A DNA stretch of 64,000 nt from Anabaena sp. WA102 (GCF_001277295.1 NZ_CP011456.1:3236001-3300000), one strand, 5' to 3'. Counted from the first letter of the stretch, positions 36,651-46,386 are shown. Program-made: numbers and translations. Notes: generated from the letters alone by a model not told the origin.

Positions 36651-37154
36651 CTTTAGAAACAGAAATGGTTTAACAGATAAAATCATCCGTTCTAACTCAG
36701 GTTTATTGTGTATTAGAAGATCATGTCCCCATAATCCATTTCTGTTTTCAGCGCATTCTTTAGCAAGTTCTTCTCCGATATTCTGAAGACTTTTAATATG
36801 GTTAAAATTTTTAAGCACATCTTCTTTCAAATCTCTTGGTTCAGTTTTTACCCCCAGAATAAATACTCTATCTCTTAGATCCTCTGGAATATAATCTTTT
36901 GCATAACTAAATCTATCTTCTTGAGCATCGAAATCAATCAGCAATAACATATTTCTTTGTGGAAATTGTCGCATACTACTAATATGATTATTTTTAAATT
37001 CCTCTAGAACTTTTTTCCAACCACCAGCTATTCTCAAAGTTTGAATAACACCAAAATTTACACTTAAATCTTCTTTAAATCCATTAGCAATCTGACGATT
37101 ATGATCATCTTCCGGTAAAATAATAAGGTGTGGATTATACTTGTCTACACTCAT
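36648..37154 (-). CDS. Toprim-like partner of the ABC ATPase (candidate nuclease)
   Basis: 168 residues from ATG 37154, which overlaps the stop of the ATPase gene as ATGA; an in-frame start at 37172 is possible but less natural. Glu15 in LIILPEDDHNRQ and the DxD in MLLLIDFDAQED (Asp74, Asp76) are spaced like the acidic residues of Toprim nuclease domains (E...DxD). The order and context match two-gene ATPase plus Toprim systems such as OLD-like and PARIS-type defence pairs, but the protein is short and I do not recognise a named family. Nuclease function is inferred. The stop codon lies in a repeat element. Confidence 0.65.
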   Translation of the reverse strand: MSVDKYNPHLIILPEDDHNRQIANGFKEDLSVNFGVIQTLRIAGGWKKVLEEFKNNHISSMRQFPQRNMLLLIDFDAQEDRFSYAKDYIPEDLRDRVFILGVKTEPRDLKEDVLKNFNHIKSLQNIGEELAKECAENRNGLWGHDLLIHNKPELERMILSVKPFLFLK

Positions 37155-38272
37155 AATTCTATGTCTCCACAAATTAAAGCATTGATCAGATCACCACTAC
37201 TGGGTATCTCACTAAGCAATCTAATTAAAGTTGGTTCTAAGTGACTTTTTCGATCTAGGAAAAAGGTATTTTCATCAGAGAATTCTCTAATTGCTTCAGG
37301 ATTATGAGAAGTTACTAAAATTTGTCCACTATTTTTAAATGAACGTTGTAGAGATTTGGTAAAATGACCTACTTCTGATAGAGAAAGATAATTATCAGGT
37401 TCATCCCAAAAACAGAAAATTGGTCCATAGAATTTATTGGCAGCTAAGACCACAGCACAAAGAAAAAAGCATTTTTCACCATCTGATAAATCTTGAAAAT
37501 CAACATTCAAAGTCGCATTATTTTTTTCGAATCTAATAATTAGGGTTTTCAAGTCTTTACCAATAATTTCAGTGACAAAATCTTGAAAATCCGGCATAAT
37601 ATTTCGGAGATATTTGTCAATTTCTCTATAGGCAGCAGGATAACGACCAAGTATCCCAGAAAGCCATTCTCCAACATTTGAACCATCTCGCTTTGGTTCT
37701 AAAGTTTCACCAGGGGAATTTCCTGTCATTGAACTGGGAATTGGTGCTAAAATAATCATCTCAGAAAGCCAATTCTTGAAAACATGAAGACTATCATTAC
37801 CAATTATTGGCATTGCCACTAAATGCCAATCTACTAAAAACTGAGCTTCCTTATTTTGTGCGTTATCGTTATTATGAATAGTTACTTGGGCGGCTTTTCG
37901 AGAATAAATTAAATTTCCTGCAACTAGAAGTTGTTCTTCAAAAACTCGCAGTTCTTTAAATTTTTCTGGCAACTCTAATGCTAAGACATATTTATATAAT
38001 TTATTTTTAAGTAATACTTCTATTTCTAATCGAATAGGAACGTCAGACTTGCCATGAGCGAAATCTTTGGGGCCAATAAGGCGAGGCTCTTTCTCAAGAT
38101 CCCGCAATCTATTTGTACCTCTAGCAATAGATTGAAGTACCTCCAATGCCTTAGCAATAGTTGATTTACCTACACCATTTTTGCCAATCAAAAGAGCAGA
38201 TGGCATCTCTTTCATGGTCAGTTCAAAGTTTTCTAAACATCTGAAGTTATTTACGTATAGTCTTTGTAGCAT
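37151..38272 (-). CDS. ABC/SMC-like AAA ATPase, first gene of a coupled pair
   Basis: 373 residues from ATG 38272 (MLQRLYVNNFRCLENFELTM); a start 14 codons upstream is in frame but lacks the family N-terminus. RecF/SMC-type ATPase: Walker A GKNGVGKST at residues 30-38, ABC signature LSDGEKCFFLCAVVLA, Walker B with catalytic Glu FCFWDEPDNYLSL, and switch His in ILVTSHNPEAI. The inserted middle region (about 60-240) is specific to this protein. All motifs are intact, so it should dimerise and hydrolyse ATP. It overlaps the Toprim-like gene by 4 bp. Such pairs are typical of anti-phage systems; that role is inferred. Confidence 0.85.
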   Translation of the reverse strand: MLQRLYVNNFRCLENFELTMKEMPSALLIGKNGVGKSTIAKALEVLQSIARGTNRLRDLEKEPRLIGPKDFAHGKSDVPIRLEIEVLLKNKLYKYVLALELPEKFKELRVFEEQLLVAGNLIYSRKAAQVTIHNNDNAQNKEAQFLVDWHLVAMPIIGNDSLHVFKNWLSEMIILAPIPSSMTGNSPGETLEPKRDGSNVGEWLSGILGRYPAAYREIDKYLRNIMPDFQDFVTEIIGKDLKTLIIRFEKNNATLNVDFQDLSDGEKCFFLCAVVLAANKFYGPIFCFWDEPDNYLSLSEVGHFTKSLQRSFKNSGQILVTSHNPEAIREFSDENTFFLDRKSHLEPTLIRLLSEIPSSGDLINALICGDIEL

Positions 38273-38762
38273 AATAAAATTATTCCTAGAACTGGAAACA
38301 GAAAAGCAACCCAAGCGTTGCTGTATTTTATCAACACCTGATTAATGGTAAGGAAGTTATCACAAAATTTAACAGTATAAGTAAAAATTATGTAAAGATG
38401 GTAATACTTTTAATATTCATAACTTATGATAATTCACCTTTAGATTTTCTTAAGAATTAATTGAGAATAATTTTTATTTAGCAACGAGCTTGCAATACTT
38501 TCAGCAATTTGGTAGGATTATCAAGAATTTCATAATTGGTTTTTTACTGTCAATTTTTTATAAGTCTGAGAAGGTTATCTTCAAAAGCCCTTATTTATGG
38601 TTATTTGAGAAATAAATTCTGAAAAATAATACAAAACTTTACTAATTAATAGCAAGTTCTGAGACGAATTTTTAGACAGGAATTATCTCAGAAATTATGT
38701 AGAACAAATATACTATTGACAAATAGGACGTTTCATGGATTAAAGGATGATTTTCGGTTGTA
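38273..38762. other. AT-rich intergenic region
   Basis: About 490 bp, very AT-rich, upstream of the ATPase gene. I see no gene or repeated sequence. It must contain the promoter of the ATPase/Toprim operon. Confidence 0.4.
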
Positions 38763-38930
38763 TAAGTAATGAGACAGAATTAATTACACAATGTCATTGC
38801 GTTAGCGCAGCGTGGCGTTAGCGCAGCGTGGCGTTAGCCATATGGAACGAAGTGAAATTAAGCAATCACAACCCTTGCGATTGCTTCCCTTCGCTCGCAA
38901 TGACTGTAAATATTTTTGTCCAATTACTTA
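38763..38930. repeat. Dispersed element E, copy 2
   Basis: About 168 bp from taagtaatgagacagaatta to tttttgtccaattactta, in opposite orientation to the copy at 1667. It contains the phrase ttagcgcagcgtggcg twice in tandem, which makes it longer than the other copies. Its right TA is shared with the start of element F. Confidence 0.8.
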
Positions 38931-39042
38931 GAGACTTCCAAGAAATAAATTATCCTAAGAAACGAACCACAGAGGCACAGAGTACACAGAGAGAGAATTT
39001 CTGCATCAGTTTTGGGACATTTTTTTATTTGGAAGTCTCTTA
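38929..39042. repeat. Dispersed element F, copy 2
   Basis: About 114 bp: left end gagacttccaagaaataaat, right end tttatttggaagtctc, interior aaccacagaggcacagagta. It adjoins element E on one side and element C on the other without spacer. Confidence 0.75.
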
Positions 39043-39294
39043 TTAGTTCGTCAAATTTATTTTGATGGGTAATGATCGGAAAAAACGGCGTTGCTGATTA
39101 AGGGTATGAATTTTAGTCTCACGCAAAGGCGCAATCACGCTTCGTGATCTCGAAGAGTAGACGCACTGAGGTTTGATTTTTAAAGGTTCAATTTGGAAAT
39201 TTCATACCTCGATTCAGCAACGCCAAAAAACTTCTGTTCTTCCCTCCTCCCCCTGCTTGCCTTCACCCGTCATTTTCGGGTTGATAGACTACTA
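39043..39294. repeat. Element C copy 2 with element D nested inside
   Basis: The outer element C runs from attagttcgtcaaatttatt to gttgatagactacta. It is split inside its aaaaaac tract by element D at 39087-39224 (ends ggcgttgctgatt and cagcaacgcc). The 7 bp aaaaaac occurs on both sides of D (39080-39086 and 39225-39231) and once in the uninterrupted C copy at 18709, which shows it is the target duplication. Confidence 0.88.
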
Positions 39295-39346
39295 TGTTGC
39301 ATATTAAATCTGGAGAAAAAAAATTAGAATGTAATAAGTTTCTAAT

Positions 39347-42262
39347 TTGGTTAAGCAGTTGACTTTTAATTCTTCCGTTATCAACAAACCCATATTCATC
39401 CTTGTAGATGGACATTCTCTAGCTTTTCGTTCCTACTTTGCTTTTGCTAAAGGTAGAGACGGAGGACTTCGCACAAAAGCTGGTATCCCCACCAGTGTTT
39501 GTTTCGGTTTTATTAAATGTTTACTAGAGGTAATAGCCACACAACAGCCGCAAGCTATAGCTGTAGCTTTTGATTTGGCTTTACCTACTTTCCGTCATGA
39601 AGCTGATGATACTTACAAGGCTGGACGTGCGGAAACTCCAGAAGACTTTATTCCCGACTTAGAAAACCTCTATGAGTTATTACAAAGCTTGAATTTACCC
39701 ATACTCACTGCACCTGGTTATGAAGCAGATGATGTACTAGGAACATTGGCACAAAAAGCCGCTACCTCTGGATATCGAGTTAAAATACTTTCGGGGGATA
39801 GGGATTTATTTCAACTAATTGATGCTGATAAAGAAATTACTGTTTTAAACTTCACTCCGGAAGCATTAAAACGTTCTACAAATAGTATTGCTGAATTTAG
39901 AGCCGAAGAAGTAAAAGAGAAATTAGGCGTATTACCTACACAAATTGTTGATTTTAAAGCCTTATGTGGTGACAAATCAGATAATATTCCCGGAGTTAAA
40001 GGAATTGGGGAAAAAACAGCAGTTCAATTATTAAATACTTATAATTCTTTGGAAGAAATTTATGCAGCTATAGATGATATTAAAGGTGCAACTCAGAAAA
40101 AACTAATTACTGGTAAAGAAGACGCAGAAAAATCTCGTTACTTAGCTAAGATAGTTTGTGATGTTCCCTTAGAAGTTGATTTAGAAGATTGTCAATTAAC
40201 GGGTTTTGATAATAACTTGCTGATTCCGATTTTAGAGAAATTAGAGTTTAAAAGATTTTTAGAGACAATTAATGAAATACAACAAAAATTTGGCGGAGAA
40301 GTTGTAGAAAATAAGGTAGCGGAAATCACAGCAGAAACAGATGATGATTTATGGTTTTTTAGTGCAGATGATACAGCACAAGAAATAAAACAAAATGCTT
40401 CACCAATTCAACCACGCATTATTAATACAGAAGCTAAATTAACAGAATTGGTAAAACTTTTAAGAAAATTCACAAATCCAGAAAACCCCGTTGCTTGGGA
40501 TACAGAAACTACTGCTTTAGAACCACGAGATGCGGATTTGGTGGGAATTGGTTGCTGTTGGGGAACGGAATCAGATGAACTTGCTTATATTCCCATTGGT
40601 CATAAAATCGGCGATAATTTAAGTCGAGATTTAGTATTAGAAGCACTGCGTCCGATTTTGGAAAGTGCTGATTATCCCAAGGCTTTACAAAATGCTAAAT
40701 TTGATCGCTTAATTCTGCGGTGTCAAGGAATTAATTTAGCTGGAGTGGTTTTTGATACGATGTTAGCCAGTTATTTGATTAATCCCGATAGTAGTCATAA
40801 TTTAAGTGATTTATCTTTGCGATATTTGGGATTGAGTGCGAAAAGCTATGGAGATTTAGTTCCTAAAGGAAAGACTATCGCTGATATTAGTATTGCTGCG
40901 GTTGCTGATTATTGCGGAATGGATGTTTATTCTACATTTGCATTAGTCTCGAAATTACGGGAAAAGTTAGTAGAAACTCCAACTTTATATAAACTATTAA
41001 ATGAAGTTGAACAACCATTAGAGGAAGTTTTAGCGGAAGTTGAATATACAGGAGTTCGGATTAATTCAGATTATCTGCAAGAACTTTCACAGCAATTAGA
41101 AATAGAATTAGCCAAGTTAGAAATAATAGCTACTGAAATTGCTGGAGAAAAATTTAACTTAGGTTCTCCTAAACAATTGAGTCATATTCTTTTCGATAAA
41201 TTAGGCTTGAGTACCAAATATTCTCGCAAAATTCAAACTGGTTATTCTACAGACGCAGCAACTTTAGAAAAACTCCAAGGAGTTGATAATACTGGATTTG
41301 TGGAAGCCATTATTGAAAATCGGACTTTGTCAAAATTAAAATCTACCTATGTAGATGCTTTACCAGCTTTGGTACATCCCAAAAGTCAAAGATTACATAC
41401 TGATTTTAACCAAACTGCAACTTCTACAGGTAGGTTATCTTCTTCTCATCCCAATTTACAAAATATCCCGATTCGCACTGCTTTTAGCCGCCAAATTAGA
41501 AAAGCTTTTTTACCGGAATCAGGTTGGTTTATGGTAGCTGCTGATTACTCACAAATTGAGTTAAGGATTTTGGCGCATTTGAGTCAAGAACCTGTGTTAA
41601 TTCAAGCTTATCAGCAAAATGAAGATATTCATACTGTGACGGCAAAATTAGTCTTTGAGAAAGAAGATATTTCTTCAGATGAACGGCGTTTTGCGAAGAC
41701 GATTAATTTCGGAGTAATTTATGGGATGGGAGCGCAAAAATTCGCTAGAGAAACGGGGATAAATCCGATAGATGCGAAGTTATTTATTGAGCGATTTAAT
41801 GAAAGATATGCCAATGTTTTTGCATATTTGGAGAAGGTGAAAAAAGAAGCGATCGCCTATGGTTATGTGGAAACTATTTTGGGTAGACGACGTTATTTTG
41901 AGTTTACTAGTAATAGTTTACGGCAGTTAAAAGGTAGTAAGTTGGAAGATATTAATTTACAGAAATTAAAGAATTTAGGTCAATATGATGCTGGGTTACT
42001 CCGTTCTGCTGCTAATGCACCAATTCAAGGTTCTAGTGCAGATATTATCAAAATAGCAATGGTGCAATTGCATGAAGTTCTGAAGAAATATCAAGCGCGG
42101 TTGTTGTTGCAAGTTCATGATGAATTAGTGTTTGAAGTTCCTCCCCAAGAATGGGAAGAATTACAACCACAAATTAAGTCGGTGATGGAAAATGCTGTTT
42201 CTTTATCTGTGCCTTTAGTTGTTGATATTCATGCAGGGGATAATTGGATGGAAACTAAGTAA
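39347..42262 (+). CDS. polA: DNA polymerase I
   Basis: About 971 residues. The start is uncertain: no ATG fits, and TTG at 39347 or TTG at 39359 are candidates. The conserved part begins at PIFILVDGHSLAFRSYFAFA. The N-terminal 300 residues are the 5'-3' exonuclease (GLRTKAGIPTSVCFGF, GYEADDVLGTLAQ, LCGDKSDNIPGVKGIGEKTA). The middle domain keeps the 3'-5' proofreading motifs: Exo I AWDTETTAL, Exo II QNAKFDRLIL, Exo III DYCGMDVY. The C-terminal polymerase has motif A AADYSQIELRILAHLSQ, motif B RRFAKTINFGVIYGMG and motif C LLQVHDELVFEVP. It fills gaps in repair and removes primers. The stop TAA (42260-42262) coincides with the left end of an A-type repeat. Confidence 0.95.
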   Translation: MVKQLTFNSSVINKPIFILVDGHSLAFRSYFAFAKGRDGGLRTKAGIPTSVCFGFIKCLLEVIATQQPQAIAVAFDLALPTFRHEADDTYKAGRAETPEDFIPDLENLYELLQSLNLPILTAPGYEADDVLGTLAQKAATSGYRVKILSGDRDLFQLIDADKEITVLNFTPEALKRSTNSIAEFRAEEVKEKLGVLPTQIVDFKALCGDKSDNIPGVKGIGEKTAVQLLNTYNSLEEIYAAIDDIKGATQKKLITGKEDAEKSRYLAKIVCDVPLEVDLEDCQLTGFDNNLLIPILEKLEFKRFLETINEIQQKFGGEVVENKVAEITAETDDDLWFFSADDTAQEIKQNASPIQPRIINTEAKLTELVKLLRKFTNPENPVAWDTETTALEPRDADLVGIGCCWGTESDELAYIPIGHKIGDNLSRDLVLEALRPILESADYPKALQNAKFDRLILRCQGINLAGVVFDTMLASYLINPDSSHNLSDLSLRYLGLSAKSYGDLVPKGKTIADISIAAVADYCGMDVYSTFALVSKLREKLVETPTLYKLLNEVEQPLEEVLAEVEYTGVRINSDYLQELSQQLEIELAKLEIIATEIAGEKFNLGSPKQLSHILFDKLGLSTKYSRKIQTGYSTDAATLEKLQGVDNTGFVEAIIENRTLSKLKSTYVDALPALVHPKSQRLHTDFNQTATSTGRLSSSHPNLQNIPIRTAFSRQIRKAFLPESGWFMVAADYSQIELRILAHLSQEPVLIQAYQQNEDIHTVTAKLVFEKEDISSDERRFAKTINFGVIYGMGAQKFARETGINPIDAKLFIERFNERYANVFAYLEKVKKEAIAYGYVETILGRRRYFEFTSNSLRQLKGSKLEDINLQKLKNLGQYDAGLLRSAANAPIQGSSADIIKIAMVQLHEVLKKYQARLLLQVHDELVFEVPPQEWEELQPQIKSVMENAVSLSVPLVVDIHAGDNWMETK

Positions 42263-42517
42263 GTAGGTTAGAATTGCGGATCATAAGCATTACGAGGGGA
42301 AAAGGGTCTGAATCACGGATTAGACGGATTGCGCTGATTTCACAGATTTTAGTAACTTTTATCATAGCAAACAACCTAATCCGCCCAATCTTTTAATCTC
42401 TATAATCTCCCATAGCGTCTCCCACAAAGGAGGAATAAGGGAACACCAAAAAATAAATTACCCAAACTCTTTCCCCCTGCCTTCCCCCAACGACAATTTT
42501 TAACGCTCACCTACTTA
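42262..42517. repeat. Element A variant fused to the polA stop codon
   Basis: Left end taagtaggttagaattgcgg begins on the polA stop codon; right end is ccccaacgacaatttttaac then gctcacctactta, ending at 42517. The roughly 255-bp length and the centre differ from the 128-bp form, but both termini are of type A. Confidence 0.65.
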
Positions 42518-42537
42518 CACCGTAGCAAAGCATCCGA

Positions 42538-42840
42538 GGGTTGGGGGAATCTCGATTAATTCTGATACTTTTCAAACATCCTCTAATCTCTAAGTAGGTT
42601 AGCATACCTTAAACTTATATCGAACCTGGTTACATTTTTTGTAACGGCAAAAATTATGTGTTGGGTTTCCTTCCAACTATAATTATTTTATGATAGTTCT
42701 TCCTCATCTATTTTATGATAACAAATTTAAAATCAATTGTCAACCCCCGCATCTTCTTTTTTGCGCGACTCAATTAAGAGATTGAGTGATATTTTTGTAA
42801 ATATCGAGAGGTTGAGATCCCCGACTTCATGAAATTGGGA
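42538..42840. repeat. Partial element B and A end, then spacer
   Basis: The right half of an element B (ttgggggaatctcgattaat to cttttcaaacatcctctaa) occupies about 42538-42586, followed by an A-type left end (taagtaggttagcatacc) without a partner. From 42620 to 42840 the sequence is AT-rich, with nothing recognised. Confidence 0.6.
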
Positions 42841-44400
42841 TTAAAAATTTAAAATATCTAAAGATGCTTCTATTTCTAATTCTATTATTCTAGCTTTTAT
42901 ATCTTGATATTCTGCTAATTTTCCTTCTTGCCAATATAAATCTGCGGCTTTATGAAAATCTGCTACTGCTCCTTGTTTGTCTGCAATTTCTAATAGGGCG
43001 TTTCCTCGGTTATAATAAGCATTGATATAGTGAGAGTTCATTTTCACTACTTGAGTATAATCGGTGATTGCTGCTGCATATTTTCCTAAATCGAAATGAG
43101 CATTACCCCGACAATAATAAGTATCAATATCATCAGGATTAATTTGAATGGCTTGGGTATAGTCAGCAATTGCTCCTTCATAATCTCCTAATTCAAACCG
43201 ATCATATCCACGATTTTTATACCCAATAGCATCATCAAAATCAATATTAATTACTGGCTGTGATTTCTGTTGATCATCTAATAGGTAACGAGATATTTGT
43301 CTATCTTTCTGTGTGGTAATATAATCAGGATTCAGCTTAATTGCTTGATTATAATCTTCAATTGCTCCTTGAGTATCACCAATATGAGAGCGAACATCAG
43401 CACGATTTTTATAATTAATCGCAATATGGGGATTAATTATAATCGCTTGGGTATAAGCCTCTATAGCTATTTGATAATTCCCTATTTGATAATGTGTCAA
43501 ACCTATTTGATGATATGCTTGCAGATGATTAATATTAATATTTATTGCCTGACTATAGTTAGTAATTGCTGTGTGATACTCGCCTAATTGATAATTAACC
43601 AAGCCTAGTTTATAATAAATGTCAGCATCACTATTATTAAACTGTAAGGCTTGATTATAACTATTAATTGCTGCTGCATACTCGCCTTTTTGGAAATATT
43701 CATCACCAAGATCTAAATAAAAAATAGTTAAATCAACAGGTGTAGATTGGGGTTTAATTATTTGACTTTGAGATAAATTAGATGGATAAGAATTTGCTGA
43801 AATTGGAAATTGTTCTAAATAGGAAAATAGACCACCACCATACAATAATTGATTAATCCCAAAGGAAATTTTCCCAGTTTTCAATTTAATCATTTGCGTG
43901 GGTAGAAATCCAGCTAAAAAAAGATGATATGCAGATTGTGCTTCATTGACTTCTTCTTGAATCAAAATACAGACAATTACTGCATTTTTTTCCACTTCTT
44001 CGGCACTAACTGACCATCTCACTCTATCAATACTACCGTGACGAGATTTGACTTCAACGCCAATGGCAGAATTAGCAGTGAGTGTAAAATCACTTTTACC
44101 ATCACCACCAAAGCGTTTTTCATAATCTACTTCCGTAATAAAATTAGCTAATCTTTCCTTAACAACTTCCTCGCCTAATTTACCTTTAAGATTATTAATA
44201 AAAACATCACGGACTGGAGAAGTGCGTTTATATTTTTCCGCCATTAACCAGCAAAATTCCCGTAATGCCTTTAATCTCTCACCAGAAATAATAGTTAATT
44301 CACTATGTTGACCTTCTATTTGACAATGAAGTAGACAACCAGATGTTAACCTTTTTAGGAAGTCAGATTGTAGCGATCGCAGGAGAGTAATCCAATCCAT
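42841..44400 (-). CDS. PD-(D/E)XK-nuclease-like domain fused to TPR repeats
   Basis: 519 residues from ATG 44400 (MDWITLLRSLQSDFLKRLTS); an in-frame TTG at 44430 is rejected. The N-terminal domain (about 1-200) contains GKLGEEVVKERL, then FGGDGKSDFTLT and GVEVKSRHGSIDRV. The Asp followed by Glu-x-Lys is the PD-(D/E)XK nuclease signature, and the preceding Glu helix also fits. From about residue 220 the rest is TPR units (YYKLGLVNYQLGEYHTAITN, YYCRGNAHFDLGKYAAAITD), about eight in all, with one irregular spacer. The domain pairing suggests a nuclease directed by a protein-interaction scaffold, which is an inference. It stands alone. Confidence 0.75.
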   Translation of the reverse strand: MDWITLLRSLQSDFLKRLTSGCLLHCQIEGQHSELTIISGERLKALREFCWLMAEKYKRTSPVRDVFINNLKGKLGEEVVKERLANFITEVDYEKRFGGDGKSDFTLTANSAIGVEVKSRHGSIDRVRWSVSAEEVEKNAVIVCILIQEEVNEAQSAYHLFLAGFLPTQMIKLKTGKISFGINQLLYGGGLFSYLEQFPISANSYPSNLSQSQIIKPQSTPVDLTIFYLDLGDEYFQKGEYAAAINSYNQALQFNNSDADIYYKLGLVNYQLGEYHTAITNYSQAINININHLQAYHQIGLTHYQIGNYQIAIEAYTQAIIINPHIAINYKNRADVRSHIGDTQGAIEDYNQAIKLNPDYITTQKDRQISRYLLDDQQKSQPVINIDFDDAIGYKNRGYDRFELGDYEGAIADYTQAIQINPDDIDTYYCRGNAHFDLGKYAAAITDYTQVVKMNSHYINAYYNRGNALLEIADKQGAVADFHKAADLYWQEGKLAEYQDIKARIIELEIEASLDILNF

Positions 44401-44484
44401 GTACAATATTTCTGTGGTCTTTTTATGCAAGGGTTTAACACTGCCAAACCCTTACAAATCTATATAAATCCGGTTCAAACATAT

Positions 44485-44650
44485 CTAGTAGTTCGTCAAA
44501 TTTATTTTGACGGGTAATGATCGGAAAAAACCTCTGTTCTTCCCTCCCCTACCCCCCAACCTCCCCTACCCCCCCAACCTCCCCTACCCCCCCAACCTCC
44601 CCTACCCCTGCTTGCCCTCACCCGTCATTTTCGGGTTGACAGACTACTAG
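44485..44650. repeat. Dispersed element C, copy 3, with C-rich tandem core
   Basis: Ends ctagtagttcgtcaaattta and tcgggttgacagactactag. The core (about 44541-44607) is a tandem of roughly 20-bp units built on cccctaccccccaacctccc. The opposite strand has repeated G-runs that could form G-quadruplexes. Confidence 0.82.
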
Positions 44651-44703
44651 GGTGTGTAAAGCATAGAACGACAGGGTAACGCACCAAATTTTTGATCATG
44701 GTG

Positions 44704-46110
44704 CTAAGGATTTTTTCTTTTTTCCTTGATTTGGCGTAGGGTTTGAATAAGTTTTTTACTAGATTCAGTAGAGACAGCGGGAGCATCACTGTTGGGTGTT
44801 GCTGACGTGATAGAACCAAGATTATTTACCGGTGGAGTCTCAGGGGGTAATTTTTGAGAGTTGGGAGTTACTGAAGGTTTGATTTGAGGTTCAGGTAATT
44901 TTTGAGAGTTGGGAGTTACTGAAGGTTTGATTTGAGGTTCAAATACCTTTTCTGTATTTGAAGTAGCGGGAGGTTGAATCTTAGAACTTACGCCTGTAGC
45001 ATTGGGATTATTTTGGAACTTCAGTTGGAAAGGATAAGAACTAATTAACTGCTTATCAGCTTGAGGTGGATTGGCGATGAAAAATTCTCTAACCTTAGAT
45101 TGTAGCTGCGGTGATTCTGCTCCTGCTTGGAACTTAATATCTAAGACCTTACCATCTGCATCTACAACTAATCTACCCACAACTGTTCCTTCCATCTCAG
45201 GTGTATCTGTAGAGATGGTTTCACGAATTACCCCTTTCTCTTTTACATTGGGGTATTCTTGACGAATATTTTGTCTAAGAGTATTGTAAGAATTCAGTTT
45301 AGCCAGTAATTGTTCCGTTCGTTTACCTTTTGATGCAGATTCATTTGTGATGATTGCTGGTGATTTTCCCTGAGAATTATCTGTTAAAGCTAATTTTTCC
45401 CCATATTGAGGGACTTTAATGGCATTATTTCCTGATTCCACTGTTTGTGGTGCTGAAATACCCGCTGTTGTTGTAGTGCCAATATCAATGGCTTCAGCAG
45501 ATGGATTATTTAGTGGTTCTCCTGGTATTTCATTACTTTGTCGCAGTTCTGGCAACTTATTAATACCTAGAGGTGCAGTTTCTCGTATTTGCTGATCTAA
45601 ATTATTGACAAAAGGAGAGGTCGAAGCGGTTGGGGGAGTATATGTACTTCTGGCTGGCAATCTAGACATTGCTATTTGTAAATCATTGCGAGTCAATCTT
45701 TCAATAGATTGCCTACTGGGTAGATAAGACAGGTTCAAGTTGGTTGGCGAACTCGGAATAGCTGGTAATACCGACTGACTAGATAATTCCGGTTGTAAAG
45801 GGGGATAGCTAGTTAATGGACTACTCAAATTAATACCTGGTAGTTGTTGCTGTAGGGGTAATTGGGGTTGCTGTAAAGCTACCTGGGATGTACTAGGAGG
45901 TTGTGGTAATCGGCTTTGATCAGCCGCGCTCAATTCTATTAATCCGACTGCTTTGGGTGAGTCAGTTTTAGAAGAGTGATTAGAGTTAACTGGCATTAAT
46001 GGCACAATCAAGGCAATAGCACCGTGGATACCAAGGGAGGCTATGGCAGCTATTCCCGTTGGTTGTCCGAATATTTCTGGTATGTTTTTTAGGAGAGATA
46101 CGTAAGACAT
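44704..46110 (-). CDS. TonB-like envelope protein
   Basis: 468 residues from ATG 46110 (MSYVSLLKNIPEIFGQPTGI); the frame opens 34 codons earlier without a natural N-terminus. It has one membrane helix near the N-terminus (IAAIASLGIHGAIALIVPLM), then a long Pro/Gln/Ser-rich spacer that would span the periplasm. The region GTVVGRLVVDADGKVLDIKF to YPFQLKFQNN resembles the TonB C-terminal domain fold. After it comes a 16-residue tandem repeat (NSQKLPEPQIKPSVTP, twice plus a partial). TonB proteins pass energy from the inner membrane to outer-membrane transporters; no ExbB/ExbD or receptor gene is nearby, so the role is inferred. Confidence 0.75.
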   Translation of the reverse strand: MSYVSLLKNIPEIFGQPTGIAAIASLGIHGAIALIVPLMPVNSNHSSKTDSPKAVGLIELSAADQSRLPQPPSTSQVALQQPQLPLQQQLPGINLSSPLTSYPPLQPELSSQSVLPAIPSSPTNLNLSYLPSRQSIERLTRNDLQIAMSRLPARSTYTPPTASTSPFVNNLDQQIRETAPLGINKLPELRQSNEIPGEPLNNPSAEAIDIGTTTTAGISAPQTVESGNNAIKVPQYGEKLALTDNSQGKSPAIITNESASKGKRTEQLLAKLNSYNTLRQNIRQEYPNVKEKGVIRETISTDTPEMEGTVVGRLVVDADGKVLDIKFQAGAESPQLQSKVREFFIANPPQADKQLISSYPFQLKFQNNPNATGVSSKIQPPATSNTEKVFEPQIKPSVTPNSQKLPEPQIKPSVTPNSQKLPPETPPVNNLGSITSATPNSDAPAVSTESSKKLIQTLRQIKEKRKNP

Positions 46111-46386
46111 ACTGTTATGGTTGATTCTGATCAGTGAAAGTTGAATAGAAATTTTATCAACAAAGAATTCAGGGGTTATCCCAATCGTGAAGTTAATATC
46201 CCACAGTATCATCTACTGAGAGACGGGGGAATAATGATACTCAAGGTAAAATTGATTAACTCCTGAAATCGGTGTCTTCTGAACTATTTTTTATTTTTTA
46301 GACTATTTTGCCATTGCCAAGACGCATCTTATTCCCATATATAATAACTTCTCCAGGGGATAAGTTCAACAGGGGAATTAATAATA

